From assembly GCA_964583765.1 (NCBI GenBank), contig CAZOWW010000161.1:1-10236 (forward strand): a stretch of 10,236 bases of DNA, written 5' to 3'. The position numbers and the translations under genes are program-made. This document shows positions 1 to 7,095 of this stretch, one piece after another; the stretch's first letter is position 1; every line of letters begins with the position of its first letter. Source of the stretch: CAZOWW01 sp964583765 (GTDB lineage: Bacteria; Actinomycetota; Actinomycetes; Actinomycetales; Kineosporiaceae). Below the pieces are notes generated by a model. The model was not told the DNA's origin and did no database searches. It saw only the letters and a list, made by a program, of their open reading frames with translations.

Positions 1-1096
1 CCCGGGAACCCCCGAGGTGGCTGGCCAGCCTCCGGCGGATCCCGATGTTCGCGCGCATCCGCGGGTCGGGTGCGTACCACCCGTACATGGCCGCGCGCTC
101 CTCCACCGTGACCATCTCGAGCGTGAGCTCGTCGTGGTTGCGCAGGAAGGTGCCCCACTGCGCGCCCTTGGGGATGTCCGGAGTCTGGCCCATGATGTCC
201 AGGATGGGCGCGGCAGCGCCCTCGCGCAGCGCGTAGTAGATGCGCGGCATGACCGGGAAGTGGAACGCCATGTGGCATTCCGGCTCGGTCTCGGTGCCGA
301 AGTACTCGACGACGTCCTTGGGCCACTGGTTGGCCTCGGCGAGCAGGATCCGGTTCGGGTAGTTCTGGTCCACCATCTGCCGAACCTGCCGCAGAAATCC
401 GTGGGTCCTCGGCAGGTTCTCACAATTCGTCCCCTCCTCCTCGAAGAGGTAGGGGATGGCGTCCATGCGGATGCCGTCGACACCCATGTCGAGCCAGAAG
501 CGGATGATCTCGATCATCGCCTCCTGGACCGCGGGATTGTCGAAGTTGAGATCCGGCTGGTGGCTGAAGAACCGGTGCCAGAAGTACTGGCGGCGGACCG
601 GGTCGAACGTCCAGTTGCTGGTCTCGGTGTCGACGAAGATGATCCGCGCGTCCGCGTACTTCTGGTTGCTGTCGCTCCAGACGTAGAAATCGCCGTAGGG
701 GCCCTGCGGGTCCGACCGGCTGGCCTGGAACCACGGGTGGGCGTCACTGGTGTGGTTGACCGCGAGGTCGGTGATCAGCCGGATTCCGCGGGCGTGCGCC
801 TGGGTCACCAGCTCGCGGAAGTCGTCCAGGGTCCCGAACTCGGGCAGCACCGCGCAGTAGTCGCTGATGTCGTAGCCGCCGTCGCGCAGCGGGGAGGCGT
901 AGAAGGGAGGCAGCCAGATGGCGTCCACCCCCAGCCACTGGATGTAGTCCAGCTTGGAGATCAGTCCGGGCAGGTCACCCGACCCCGACCCGGTGGAATC
1001 GGCGAACGCTCGGACGAGTACCTCGTAGAAGACCGCCTTGCGGTACCACAACGGGTCGTCGCTCAGTCCGCGTGCCTGCGAGCTCAACGTTTGCAC
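1..1096 (-). CDS. treS: Trehalose synthase (maltose alpha-D-glucosyltransferase), N-terminal part, truncated by window edge
   Basis: GH13 enzyme that interconverts maltose and trehalose in the cytoplasm; in the GlgE pathway it supplies maltose to maltokinase. The frame is open from a GTG at 1096-1094 to the window edge, giving 365 codons (N-terminus MQTLSSQARG). GH13 landmarks are in order: DLAVNHTSD (about 110-118), the nucleophile region GIRMDAIP with D212, the acid/base region LLAEANQ with E254, and RNHDELTLEMV with D322. These spacings and the TreS-type RNHDELTLEMV motif separate it from other GH13 enzymes. Full-length TreS proteins are about 570-600 residues, so roughly 200-230 C-terminal residues lie beyond position 1. 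The start is set by an AGGAGG ribosome site (1109-1104) seven bases upstream; a nearer GTG at 1101 runs into a stop after five codons. It begins one base after the glgE stop, so the two are probably co-transcribed and translationally coupled. Confidence 0.96.
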   Translation of the reverse strand, partial: MQTLSSQARGLSDDPLWYRKAVFYEVLVRAFADSTGSGSGDLPGLISKLDYIQWLGVDAIWLPPFYASPLRDGGYDISDYCAVLPEFGTLDDFRELVTQAHARGIRLITDLAVNHTSDAHPWFQASRSDPQGPYGDFYVWSDSNQKYADARIIFVDTETSNWTFDPVRRQYFWHRFFSHQPDLNFDNPAVQEAMIEIIRFWLDMGVDGIRMDAIPYLFEEEGTNCENLPRTHGFLRQVRQMVDQNYPNRILLAEANQWPKDVVEYFGTETEPECHMAFHFPVMPRIYYALREGAAAPILDIMGQTPDIPKGAQWGTFLRNHDELTLEMVTVEERAAMYGWYAPDPRMRANIGIRRRLASHLGGSR

Positions 1097-1097
1097 G

Positions 1098-3911
1098 TCA
1101 CAACCTCCTGGCGTGGAAGATGTGTGCCGGTTCCACGAGGGGGTCCAGTCGCACCCAGTTGTGCGCTCCCCATCGATGGGCCGCCCCCGACAGGAGGTCG
1201 TGGACGACATAGCTGTCCGACCAGTCCATGCCCAGGGCGGGCAGGTCCAGGTGGACCGTCGATTCTCTGGCTCCGTGGGGATCCAGGTTGACGACGACGA
1301 TGAGCAGGTCTTCCTGCAGGTGGGACTGGTTCGCGGCGGGAAGGAACCGTCGCGAGTAGACGAGGAGGTCGGGGTCCTCGCTGGTGTGGAACACCGTCCC
1401 GCGCAACTGGTGGAGCGCGGGGTGCGCCTTGCGGATCTGGTTCAAGGTGCGCAGATACCCGGCCAGGGAACGCCCCTGTTCCTCGGCAGCTGCGAAGTCG
1501 CGGGGACGGAACTGGTACTTCTCGTTGTCGAGCTGTTCCTCGACCCCCGAGCGCGCGAGGTTCTCGCACAGCTCGTACCCGGTGTAGATACCCCAGGAGG
1601 GCGAGAGGGTGGCGGCGAGGACGGCGCGGGAGCGGAAGATCGCCGCCCCGCCGTTCTGCATCTGCGGAGTCAGGATGTCGTGTGTGGTCGGCCAGAAGTT
1701 GGGGCGCATGTAGGCGGCGGAGTCCCCCGTGAGTTCCTGGAGGTACTCGCGGAGCTCACCGCCGGCGGTGCGCCAGGTGAAGTACGTGTACGACTGGTGG
1801 AATCCCACCTTCGCCAGGGTATGCATCATCGCGGGTCGGGTGAAAGCCTCGGCGAGGAATATCACGTCCGGGTACCGCTCGTTCACCTGGCCGATCAACC
1901 ATTCCCAGAACTCGACCGGCTTGGTGTGCGGGTTGTCCACGCGGAACGCGGTCACGCCGTGCTCGGCCCACAGCAGCACCACGCGGAGGATCTCCGCGTA
2001 GATCCCGGCCGGGTCGTTGTCGAAGTTGAGCGGGTAGATGTCCTGGTACTTCTTGGGCGGGTTCTCCGCGTAGGCGATCGTGCCGTCCGCGCGGGTGGTG
2101 AACCACTCGGGGTGCTCGCGTACCCAGGGATGATCAGGAGCGCACTGCAGCGCCAGGTCGAGGGCCACCTCGAGGCCGCACTCGCGGGCGCGGGCGACGA
2201 AGGCGTCGAAGTCCTCGAAAGTGCCCAGTTCCGGGTGGATCGCGTCGTGACCGCCCTCGTCCGCGCCGATCGCGTACGGCGATCCCGGGTCCTCGTGACG
2301 TGCCAGGAGGCTGTTGTTCGCACCCTTGCGATTGATCCGCCCGATCGGGTGGATCGGGGTGAGGTAGGCGACGTCGAAGCCCATCCCGGCGATGCGCGGC
2401 AGGGCCTCCTGGGCGGTGCGCAGCGTGCCCGAGACCCAGCGGCCGGTCGCCTCGTCGTACCGAGCGCCCTCGGAACGGGGGAAGAACTCGTACCAGGAGG
2501 AGTACAGCGCCCGGTCGCGCTGGACGAGCAGCCGATGGGCGGGGGAGGCGGTGAGGTGGTCGCGCAACGGGCAGCGGTCCAGCGCCGCGTGCACCTCGGG
2601 GGAGATCCCCGCGGCGAGCCGGGCCTGGGCGGGGCGGCCGGTGTCGGACAGGCCGGCGATCGCGTCGCGCAGGACGGTCGCGCCCTCCTCGTCCCGTCCG
2701 GGCACCTCAAGCGCCCGCCGGAGGACGAGCGTGCCCTCGATGAGCATGAGCTCGACGTCCACGCCCGCGTCGATCTTGATCACCGCGTCGTGTTCCCAGC
2801 TCGCGTAGGGGTCGGACCACCCCTCCACCCGGAAGGTGCACCGTCCGGTGACGTCCGCGGCCAGCTCCACGCGGTAGGCGTCCAGGCCCGGGTTGACGCA
2901 GGTCATGCGGGCGCGAGCTCGCTCGGTGCCGTCGGGGCCGACGAGCACGGCGGTCGCCGCGACGGCGTCGTGGCCCTCGCGGAAGACCGTGGCGGTGATC
3001 GGCACGGGTTCGCCCACGACGGCCTTGGCCGGCCAGAGACCGCCGTCCACGACGGGAGTCACCTGGGTGATCACGATCCGCCCCACCCTCGGGTGGGGGG
3101 CGGCCGGTACCGGGGTGACGTGCAGGCCGGGCACCGCCTCGTCCGCCGGGGAGTCCTCGGCGCGGGCCGCGGGGGTGCCCGCGAGGCTCTCGCTCTCGTC
3201 GGTGGCGTGAGCGGCGTCGGTGGACTCGGCGGTGTCAGCGGCCGGGCCTGACGCCTCGGCCAGTTCGTGCGCCTGCGGGCCCTCGGCCAGTTCGTGCGCC
3301 TGCGGGCCCTCGGCCAGTTCGTGCGCCTGCGGCGCAACGGTCTCCTCGCCGGTGTCGGACGGCGTCGGGACCACTTCGGACGGCGTCGGGACCTCGGGAT
3401 CGACCTCGGCGGAGGAGGTGTCGGGGGCGGCCGGCGACGTGGTCGAAGGAACGCGTCGGGACTCGCCGTTGACGTGAGATGTGTTCTCGTCGTACGTGGC
3501 GCTCGAGTCAGGCCGGGTGGCCAGGGCCACCGCCGTCGTCGCTGCTGCCGCGGGTGCCGTGGGACCGGGAGAGGAGGCCCCGGGGGCTGTCGCGGAGAAT
3601 CCTTCGGCCTCGGCAGGTTTAGCCGTGGACATCGCGGGGTAACTAGGGGTCGAGGCCGATGACGCCGCCGTCGGCTGATAGGACGTGTTCTGCCGGTACG
3701 ACGACGAGGAGGACCCCTCGGCGATCCCGTTCGACCGACGTGCCGCGAGGCGCTTGACAGCCGGGTTGGCCACCTGACCCGTGTGCGTGACCTGTGAGGT
3801 CATCGTGATGGGCTTGGTGACGGAGCGAGAGCCGCCGCGACCGGCCCTTCGGGCTGCTGCCGCCGCACGACCTGCTCGCGCAGGGGTTCCGCCCGTGCGG
3901 GCCTCACTCAT
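1098..3911 (-). CDS. glgE: Alpha-1,4-glucan:maltose-1-phosphate maltosyltransferase GlgE with long N-terminal extension
   Basis: Cytoplasmic GH13_3 enzyme that transfers maltosyl units from alpha-maltose-1-phosphate onto alpha-1,4-glucan chains. The 937-residue product has a low-complexity extension (1-270), the GlgE N-terminal domain (from VGRIVITQV near 276 to about 470), a TIM barrel (about 470-830) and a C-terminal beta domain. Catalytic residues are D659 (FRVDNPHTKP), E688 (FLAEAF) and D745 (PTTHDILT). Their spacing of 29 and 86 equals that of D394, E423 and D480 in S. coelicolor GlgE, as I recall that structure. N617, K620, Y622 and N660 fall at the phosphate-site positions of that enzyme, K529 and Q589 at sugar contacts. 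Usual GlgE length is about 660-700 residues, so the core is normal and the extension is additional. I chose ATG 3911 because GAGGTG (3922-3917) precedes it by five bases and the extension stays open with mostly GC-ending codons. A later start cannot be excluded, and GC-third bias is weaker in the first 30 codons. First gene of a glgE-treS operon. Confidence 0.95.
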   Translation of the reverse strand: MSEARTGGTPARAGRAAAAARRAGRGGSRSVTKPITMTSQVTHTGQVANPAVKRLAARRSNGIAEGSSSSSYRQNTSYQPTAASSASTPSYPAMSTAKPAEAEGFSATAPGASSPGPTAPAAAATTAVALATRPDSSATYDENTSHVNGESRRVPSTTSPAAPDTSSAEVDPEVPTPSEVVPTPSDTGEETVAPQAHELAEGPQAHELAEGPQAHELAEASGPAADTAESTDAAHATDESESLAGTPAARAEDSPADEAVPGLHVTPVPAAPHPRVGRIVITQVTPVVDGGLWPAKAVVGEPVPITATVFREGHDAVAATAVLVGPDGTERARARMTCVNPGLDAYRVELAADVTGRCTFRVEGWSDPYASWEHDAVIKIDAGVDVELMLIEGTLVLRRALEVPGRDEEGATVLRDAIAGLSDTGRPAQARLAAGISPEVHAALDRCPLRDHLTASPAHRLLVQRDRALYSSWYEFFPRSEGARYDEATGRWVSGTLRTAQEALPRIAGMGFDVAYLTPIHPIGRINRKGANNSLLARHEDPGSPYAIGADEGGHDAIHPELGTFEDFDAFVARARECGLEVALDLALQCAPDHPWVREHPEWFTTRADGTIAYAENPPKKYQDIYPLNFDNDPAGIYAEILRVVLLWAEHGVTAFRVDNPHTKPVEFWEWLIGQVNERYPDVIFLAEAFTRPAMMHTLAKVGFHQSYTYFTWRTAGGELREYLQELTGDSAAYMRPNFWPTTHDILTPQMQNGGAAIFRSRAVLAATLSPSWGIYTGYELCENLARSGVEEQLDNEKYQFRPRDFAAAEEQGRSLAGYLRTLNQIRKAHPALHQLRGTVFHTSEDPDLLVYSRRFLPAANQSHLQEDLLIVVVNLDPHGARESTVHLDLPALGMDWSDSYVVHDLLSGAAHRWGAHNWVRLDPLVEPAHIFHARRL
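1104..1109 (-). promoter_or_regulatory. Shine-Dalgarno site of treS inside the glgE 3' end
   Basis: AGGAGG lies on the minus strand within the last codons of glgE, seven bases before the treS GTG. It decides the treS start, and its position inside the upstream gene supports termination-reinitiation coupling between glgE and treS. Confidence 0.8.
3254..3333 (-). repeat. Three tandem 27-bp units in glgE encoding a nonapeptide repeat
   Basis: Two identical 27-bp units (3254-3280 and 3281-3307) are followed by a third (from 3308) that matches until its last two or three bases. On the coding strand they encode three copies of QAHELAEGP-type nonapeptides at about residues 195-219 of GlgE. Near-perfect nucleotide identity suggests recent duplication by slippage, and the unit preserves the reading frame. 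Confidence 0.9.
3355..3393 (-). repeat. Duplicated 18-bp segment at 21-bp period in the glgE extension
   Basis: The 18-bp segment at 3355-3372 recurs exactly at 3376-3393, separated by three bases. It encodes two VPTPS[ED] heptapeptide copies at about residues 174-186 of GlgE, directly upstream in the protein of the nonapeptide repeats. Confidence 0.85.
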
Positions 3912-3916
3912 GGGTC

Positions 3917-3922
3917 CACCTC
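3917..3922 (-). promoter_or_regulatory. Ribosome binding site supporting the long glgE start
   Basis: GAGGTG on the minus strand ends five bases before the ATG at 3911-3909. The other in-frame ATGs in the extension (codons 37 and 94) have no comparable purine-rich site, so this site favours the full-length 937-residue product. Confidence 0.55.
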
Positions 3923-4181
3923 GTCATTGATGGCGGGAGTCCGCTCGGGGTCTTGGGCACGCTCCCGCAGGCCGCCCCGACTGGCGACCCGAAGGAGGCG
4001 CGGGCGCCCGGACGGCGCGTCAGCTGTCCTCTGCTTCGACGGTACCTGGTCAGTCGAGGTGTTTGCGGGTGGGTGGCCGATTGTGTCGGTGTGACTTGCC
4101 TGCGAGTCGGTTCGGCGCGAGATGCCCGAAGGTTGAGTGCGACGCGCCCATGAGTTTCAAGCACGTTACGTATTTGCCCTG

Positions 4182-4194
4182 TCACCTGCAGTGA
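4182..4194. promoter_or_regulatory. Candidate operator dyad in the glgE/glgP intergenic region
   Basis: TCAC and GTGA arms flank a five-base centre (ctgca). The site lies about 160 bp from the glgP start and 270 bp from the glgE start. It has the form of a transcription factor half-site pair, but no specific regulator can be named from the sequence. Confidence 0.25.
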
Positions 4195-4341
4195 TGGTCC
4201 GGAGTGATCCGTGAGGGTCGGTACCGGGCCGGGTGCGTGACGGGGGAGGGGTCTTCCGCCGATGCGGTGGCGCGACCGAAACGGTTTGCAGTTGTTGCGA
4301 GAACTGGCCCGCGATGCAGCGTGTTGGGCCGGGACGTCCAC

Positions 4342-4347
4342 TAGGGT
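4342..4347 (+). promoter_or_regulatory. Putative -10 element of a leaderless glgP transcript
   Basis: TAGGGT fits the actinobacterial TANNNT consensus and is followed by exactly six bases and then the GTG start of glgP, so transcription would begin at or next to the start codon. No good -35 hexamer is visible at 16-18 bp. The same bases could instead act as a weak AGGGTG ribosome site with five-base spacing. The in-frame TAG at 4342-4344 rules out any longer N-terminus. Confidence 0.45.
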
Positions 4348-4353
4348 GCGCAT

Positions 4354-6912
4354 GTGAGAGCCATTCGTCGTTTCACGGTTCGTACCGTGCTGCCTGCGCC
4401 GATTGCGGCGCTCGGTGACCTCGCGACCAATCTCCGCTGGTCGTGGCATCCGCCGACGTGTGACCTGTTCGCCTCCCTCGACCCCGGCCGCTGGGAGGCC
4501 TCGCGACGGGATCCTGTCGCGATGCTCGGCAGCTTCTCGCCCGAGGAACTGGAAGCGCTGGCCGCCGACCCGGCCTTCGTGGCTCGTGTGGCCGAGGCGT
4601 CCGCCGACCTGCAGGCGTACCTGTCGCAACCGCGCTGGTACCAGACCCTCGGGACCGACGTCCCGGCGTCGATCGCCTACTTCTCCCCGGAGTTCGGGAT
4701 CACTGCGGTGTTGCCCCAGTACTCCGGCGGCCTGGGCATCCTGGCCGGTGACCATCTCAAGTCGGCGAGCGATCTGGGTGTTCCCATCGTCGGTGTCGGC
4801 CTCCTCTACCAATTCGGCTACTTCAAGCAGTCGCTGTCCCGGGACGGCTGGCAGCAGGAGACGTACCCGGTCCTGGACCCGGTCGAACTCCCCCTGTCGT
4901 TGCTCCGCGAGGCGGACGGGCGACCGGCCACGGTGCGCGTCGCTCTGCCGGGCGGGCGCACCCTCAGCGCGCACGTGTGGAAGGCCCAGGTGGGCCGCGT
5001 GCCGCTGCTGTTGCTCGACTCCGCGGTGGAGGAGAACGACGAGGCCGCCCGGGCAGTGACCGACCGCCTCTACGGCGGCGGCGGTGAGCACCGCCTGCAG
5101 CAGGAGATGCTCCTCGGCATCGGTGGGGTGCGGGCGCTGCGTCTGTGGTCCCGGCTCACCGGGGCTCCCGCCCCTGACGTCTTCCACACCAACGAGGGGC
5201 ACGCGGGCTTCCTCGGCCTGGAGCGCATCCGCGAGCTGGTCCGTGGCGAGGGTCTGACCTTCGACGAGGCCCTCGAGGCCGTGCGGGCCGGCACCGTGTT
5301 CACCACGCACACCCCCGTGCCCGCCGGCATCGACCGGTTCGGCCGCGAGCTGGTCGCCACGTTCTTCGGGGGTGAGAACGCCGAGCCCGGCGTCCCCGTC
5401 GACAAGGTGCTCGCGCTGGGGGCGGAGGACTACCCGGGTGGCGATCCCACCGTGTTCAACATGGCGGTCATGGGCCTTCGTCTGGCCCAGCGCGCCAATG
5501 GGGTGTCGCAGCTGCACGGCGTGGTCAGCCGCGAGATGTTCGACGGTCTGTGGCCGGGCTTCGACTCCGCCGAGGTGCCGATCGCCTCGATCACCAACGG
5601 CGTGCACGCGCCGACCTGGGTCGACCACCGCGTGATCGAGGTGGGGGAGAAGTTCCTCGGCCCCGAGATCGCCACGGACTCCCGCGGCTGGGATCGCGTG
5701 GACCAGGTGCCGGACGAGGAGATCTGGTCGGTACGCCGCCAGATGCGCGAATCGCTCGTGCGCGAGGTCCGGCGTCGGGTTCGGGCCTCGTGGCTCGAGC
5801 GTGGGGCCAGCCCGGCGGAGCTCGGCTGGGTCGAGGACGTGTTCGACCCCGACGTGCTGACCATCGGGTTCGCCCGGCGCGTGCCCACGTACAAGCGGCT
5901 CACCCTGATGCTGCGCGACCCCGACCGGCTGCGTGCCATGCTCCTGGATCCGCAGCGTCCGGTGCAGCTGGTGATCGCGGGGAAGTCGCACCCGGCGGAC
6001 GACCACGGCAAGCGGTTGATCCAGCAGATCGTCAAGTTCGCCGACGACCCCGTGGTGCGGCACCGCATCGTCTTCCTGCCGAACTACGACATCGCCATGG
6101 CCCAGAAGCTGTACCCCGGGTGCGACGTGTGGTTGAACAACCCGCTGCGCCCGTTCGAGGCCTGCGGCACGTCCGGGATGAAGGCGGCCCTCAACGGAGG
6201 TCTCAACCTGTCCATCCTGGACGGGTGGTGGGACGAGTGGTACGACGGCGAGAACGGTTGGGCGATCCCCACCGCCGACGGCATCGAGGATCCCGACCAC
6301 CGGGACGACCTGGAGGCCGGCGCGCTGTACGACCTGATCGAGGGATCGGTGACCAGCCGGTTCTACGACCGGGACGCCCGGGGCCTGCCCACCCGCTGGT
6401 TGGAGATGGTCCGGCACACGCTGGCCACGCTCGGGCCCAAGGTGCTGGCCAGCCGCATGGTCGCGGACTACGTCCGGCAGCTCTACGTGCCGGCCTCGCA
6501 GGCGGGTCGGGCGGTGGACGCCTCCGGGGCTCGTGAGTTGGCGGCCTTCAAGGCGCGGGTGCGCGCCGCCTGGCCCTCGGTGCGGGTGGATCACGTCGAG
6601 ACGGTCGGGATCGGGGACAGCCCGCAGGTGGGCGACCAGTTCCTGGTCCGGGCCTTCGTCGCGCTGGACGGTCTGCGCCCCGAGGACGTCGAGGTCCAGG
6701 TCGTCTTCGGGCGGGTCACCTTGACCGACGTGCTCGCGGACACCGACACCCAGCCCCTGGTGCTGGACACCTCGTACGAGGCGGGTCGTCACCGCTACGA
6801 GGGGTCGGTGCGGCTGCGCAGGACCGGGCCCTTCGGGTACACGGTGCGGGTGCTGCCGAAGCACGCGTCGAGCATGAGCCCGGCGGAGTTCGGTCTGGTC
6901 AAGAACGCCTGA
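4354..6912 (+). CDS. glgP: Alpha-glucan (glycogen) phosphorylase, GT35 family, long actinobacterial type
   Basis: PLP-dependent cytoplasmic enzyme that releases glucose-1-phosphate from the non-reducing ends of alpha-1,4-glucans using phosphate. The product is 852 residues, normal for the alpha-glucan phosphorylase subgroup with an N-terminal DUF3417-type segment (about 10-125). Motifs in order are YFSPEFGI (109-116), the glycine-rich QYSGGLGILAGDHLKSASD (122-140), FHTNEGHAGFL (277-287), FTTHTPVPAGIDRF (316-329), ITNGVHAPTWV (413-423), RVPTYKR (509-515), VIAGKSHPAD (540-549) and EACGTSGMKAALNGG, in which K610 is the expected Schiff-base lysine for PLP. The N-terminus MRAIRRFTVR matches the usual family start, so GTG 4354 is preferred; an in-frame TAG lies four codons upstream. 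It is divergent from glgE-treS, as in the S. coelicolor cluster, and acts with GlgX in glycogen breakdown. I see no frameshift or missing motif. Confidence 0.96.
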   Translation: MRAIRRFTVRTVLPAPIAALGDLATNLRWSWHPPTCDLFASLDPGRWEASRRDPVAMLGSFSPEELEALAADPAFVARVAEASADLQAYLSQPRWYQTLGTDVPASIAYFSPEFGITAVLPQYSGGLGILAGDHLKSASDLGVPIVGVGLLYQFGYFKQSLSRDGWQQETYPVLDPVELPLSLLREADGRPATVRVALPGGRTLSAHVWKAQVGRVPLLLLDSAVEENDEAARAVTDRLYGGGGEHRLQQEMLLGIGGVRALRLWSRLTGAPAPDVFHTNEGHAGFLGLERIRELVRGEGLTFDEALEAVRAGTVFTTHTPVPAGIDRFGRELVATFFGGENAEPGVPVDKVLALGAEDYPGGDPTVFNMAVMGLRLAQRANGVSQLHGVVSREMFDGLWPGFDSAEVPIASITNGVHAPTWVDHRVIEVGEKFLGPEIATDSRGWDRVDQVPDEEIWSVRRQMRESLVREVRRRVRASWLERGASPAELGWVEDVFDPDVLTIGFARRVPTYKRLTLMLRDPDRLRAMLLDPQRPVQLVIAGKSHPADDHGKRLIQQIVKFADDPVVRHRIVFLPNYDIAMAQKLYPGCDVWLNNPLRPFEACGTSGMKAALNGGLNLSILDGWWDEWYDGENGWAIPTADGIEDPDHRDDLEAGALYDLIEGSVTSRFYDRDARGLPTRWLEMVRHTLATLGPKVLASRMVADYVRQLYVPASQAGRAVDASGARELAAFKARVRAAWPSVRVDHVETVGIGDSPQVGDQFLVRAFVALDGLRPEDVEVQVVFGRVTLTDVLADTDTQPLVLDTSYEAGRHRYEGSVRLRRTGPFGYTVRVLPKHASSMSPAEFGLVKNA

Positions 6913-6967
6913 GCACCACCGAGCACTGAGCACCGCTGAGCACTACCGGGCACCACCGAGAACCGAG
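6911..6967 (+). repeat. Degenerate GAGCACYACC decamer repeats overlapping the glgP stop codon
   Basis: Starting in the TGA of glgP, words related to GAGCACCACC occur at 6911, 6921 (shortened to seven bases), 6928, 6938 and 6948 (GGGCACCACC), ending with GAGAACC at 6958. This gives about five imperfect tandem copies of a ten-base unit. Function is unknown; slippage of short GC-rich units is the simplest origin. Confidence 0.7.
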
Positions 6968-7005
6968 CGCGACCGGCCGCGGCCCAGGTCGTGACCGGAT
7001 CGTAC

Positions 7006-7040
7006 GAGGAGGGGTTCCCCGCACCGGGGAGCCCCTCCTC
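7006..7040. terminator. Strong hairpin terminator between convergent glgP and the small minus-strand gene
   Basis: A 15-bp stem is formed by 7006-7020 and 7026-7040 with one G-T pair, closing a five-base loop (GCACC). There is no T tract, which is common for actinobacterial terminators. It lies 94 bp after the glgP stop and 55 bp after the stop of the convergent gene ending at 7096, so it can serve both directions. A nearby TCCTCGT (7041-7047) can also pair with ACGAGGA (7004-7010) as an alternative register. Confidence 0.8.
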
Positions 7041-7095
7041 TCCTCGTGTTCTGACCGAGTTGTGGGGCAGGGGCGGCGTCCGGGCGGAGCGGGTC

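Larger units (their letters stand above)
3912..4353. promoter_or_regulatory. Divergent intergenic region between glgE-treS and glgP
   Basis: This 442-bp stretch holds no gene that I can support and must carry the promoters of both divergent units. It is slightly less GC-rich around 4150-4180. I find no convincing -35/-10 pair for glgE. On the glgP side a TAGGGT element sits directly before the start codon. Other visible items are a 13-bp dyad TCACctgcaGTGA (4182-4194), repeated AGTGAT words at about 4190-4210, and two TTGC words in tandem (4286-4300). None is a proven site. Shared control of synthesis and degradation genes is an inference from the divergent layout. Confidence 0.6.

Noticed and set aside
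1099..1101. GTG overlapping the glgE stop as the treS start
   Set aside because: This frame reaches a TGA after five codons; the GTG at 1096-1094 leads into the full TreS sequence.
17..1291. A 424-codon plus-strand frame opposite treS
   Set aside because: It runs across the end of one real gene and the start of another on the other strand, has no domain signature, and treS is strongly supported there.
1038..3251. A 737-codon plus-strand frame opposite glgE
   Set aside because: It is antisense to the catalytic core of glgE, shows shadow-type amino acid composition and has no motifs.
3254..3333. The 27-bp repeats as a CRISPR array
   Set aside because: The units are directly contiguous without spacers, lie in frame inside glgE and encode a peptide repeat.
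3953..4153. A 66-codon plus-strand frame in the divergent region
   Set aside because: It has no ribosome site, no recognisable similarity and irregular third-position composition; the region is better explained as promoter DNA.
4156..4185. TTGAAA on the minus strand of the divergent region as a glgE -35 box
   Set aside because: At 16-18 bp downstream there is no TANNNT, so a sigma-70-type promoter cannot be supported there.
3904..6933. A 1009-codon open frame on the minus strand opposite glgP
   Set aside because: It is exactly antisense to glgP, whose product matches a known family along its length. Its composition (rich in His, Arg, Gly, Val, Pro) is the usual shadow of a GC-rich gene, with no recognisable domain.
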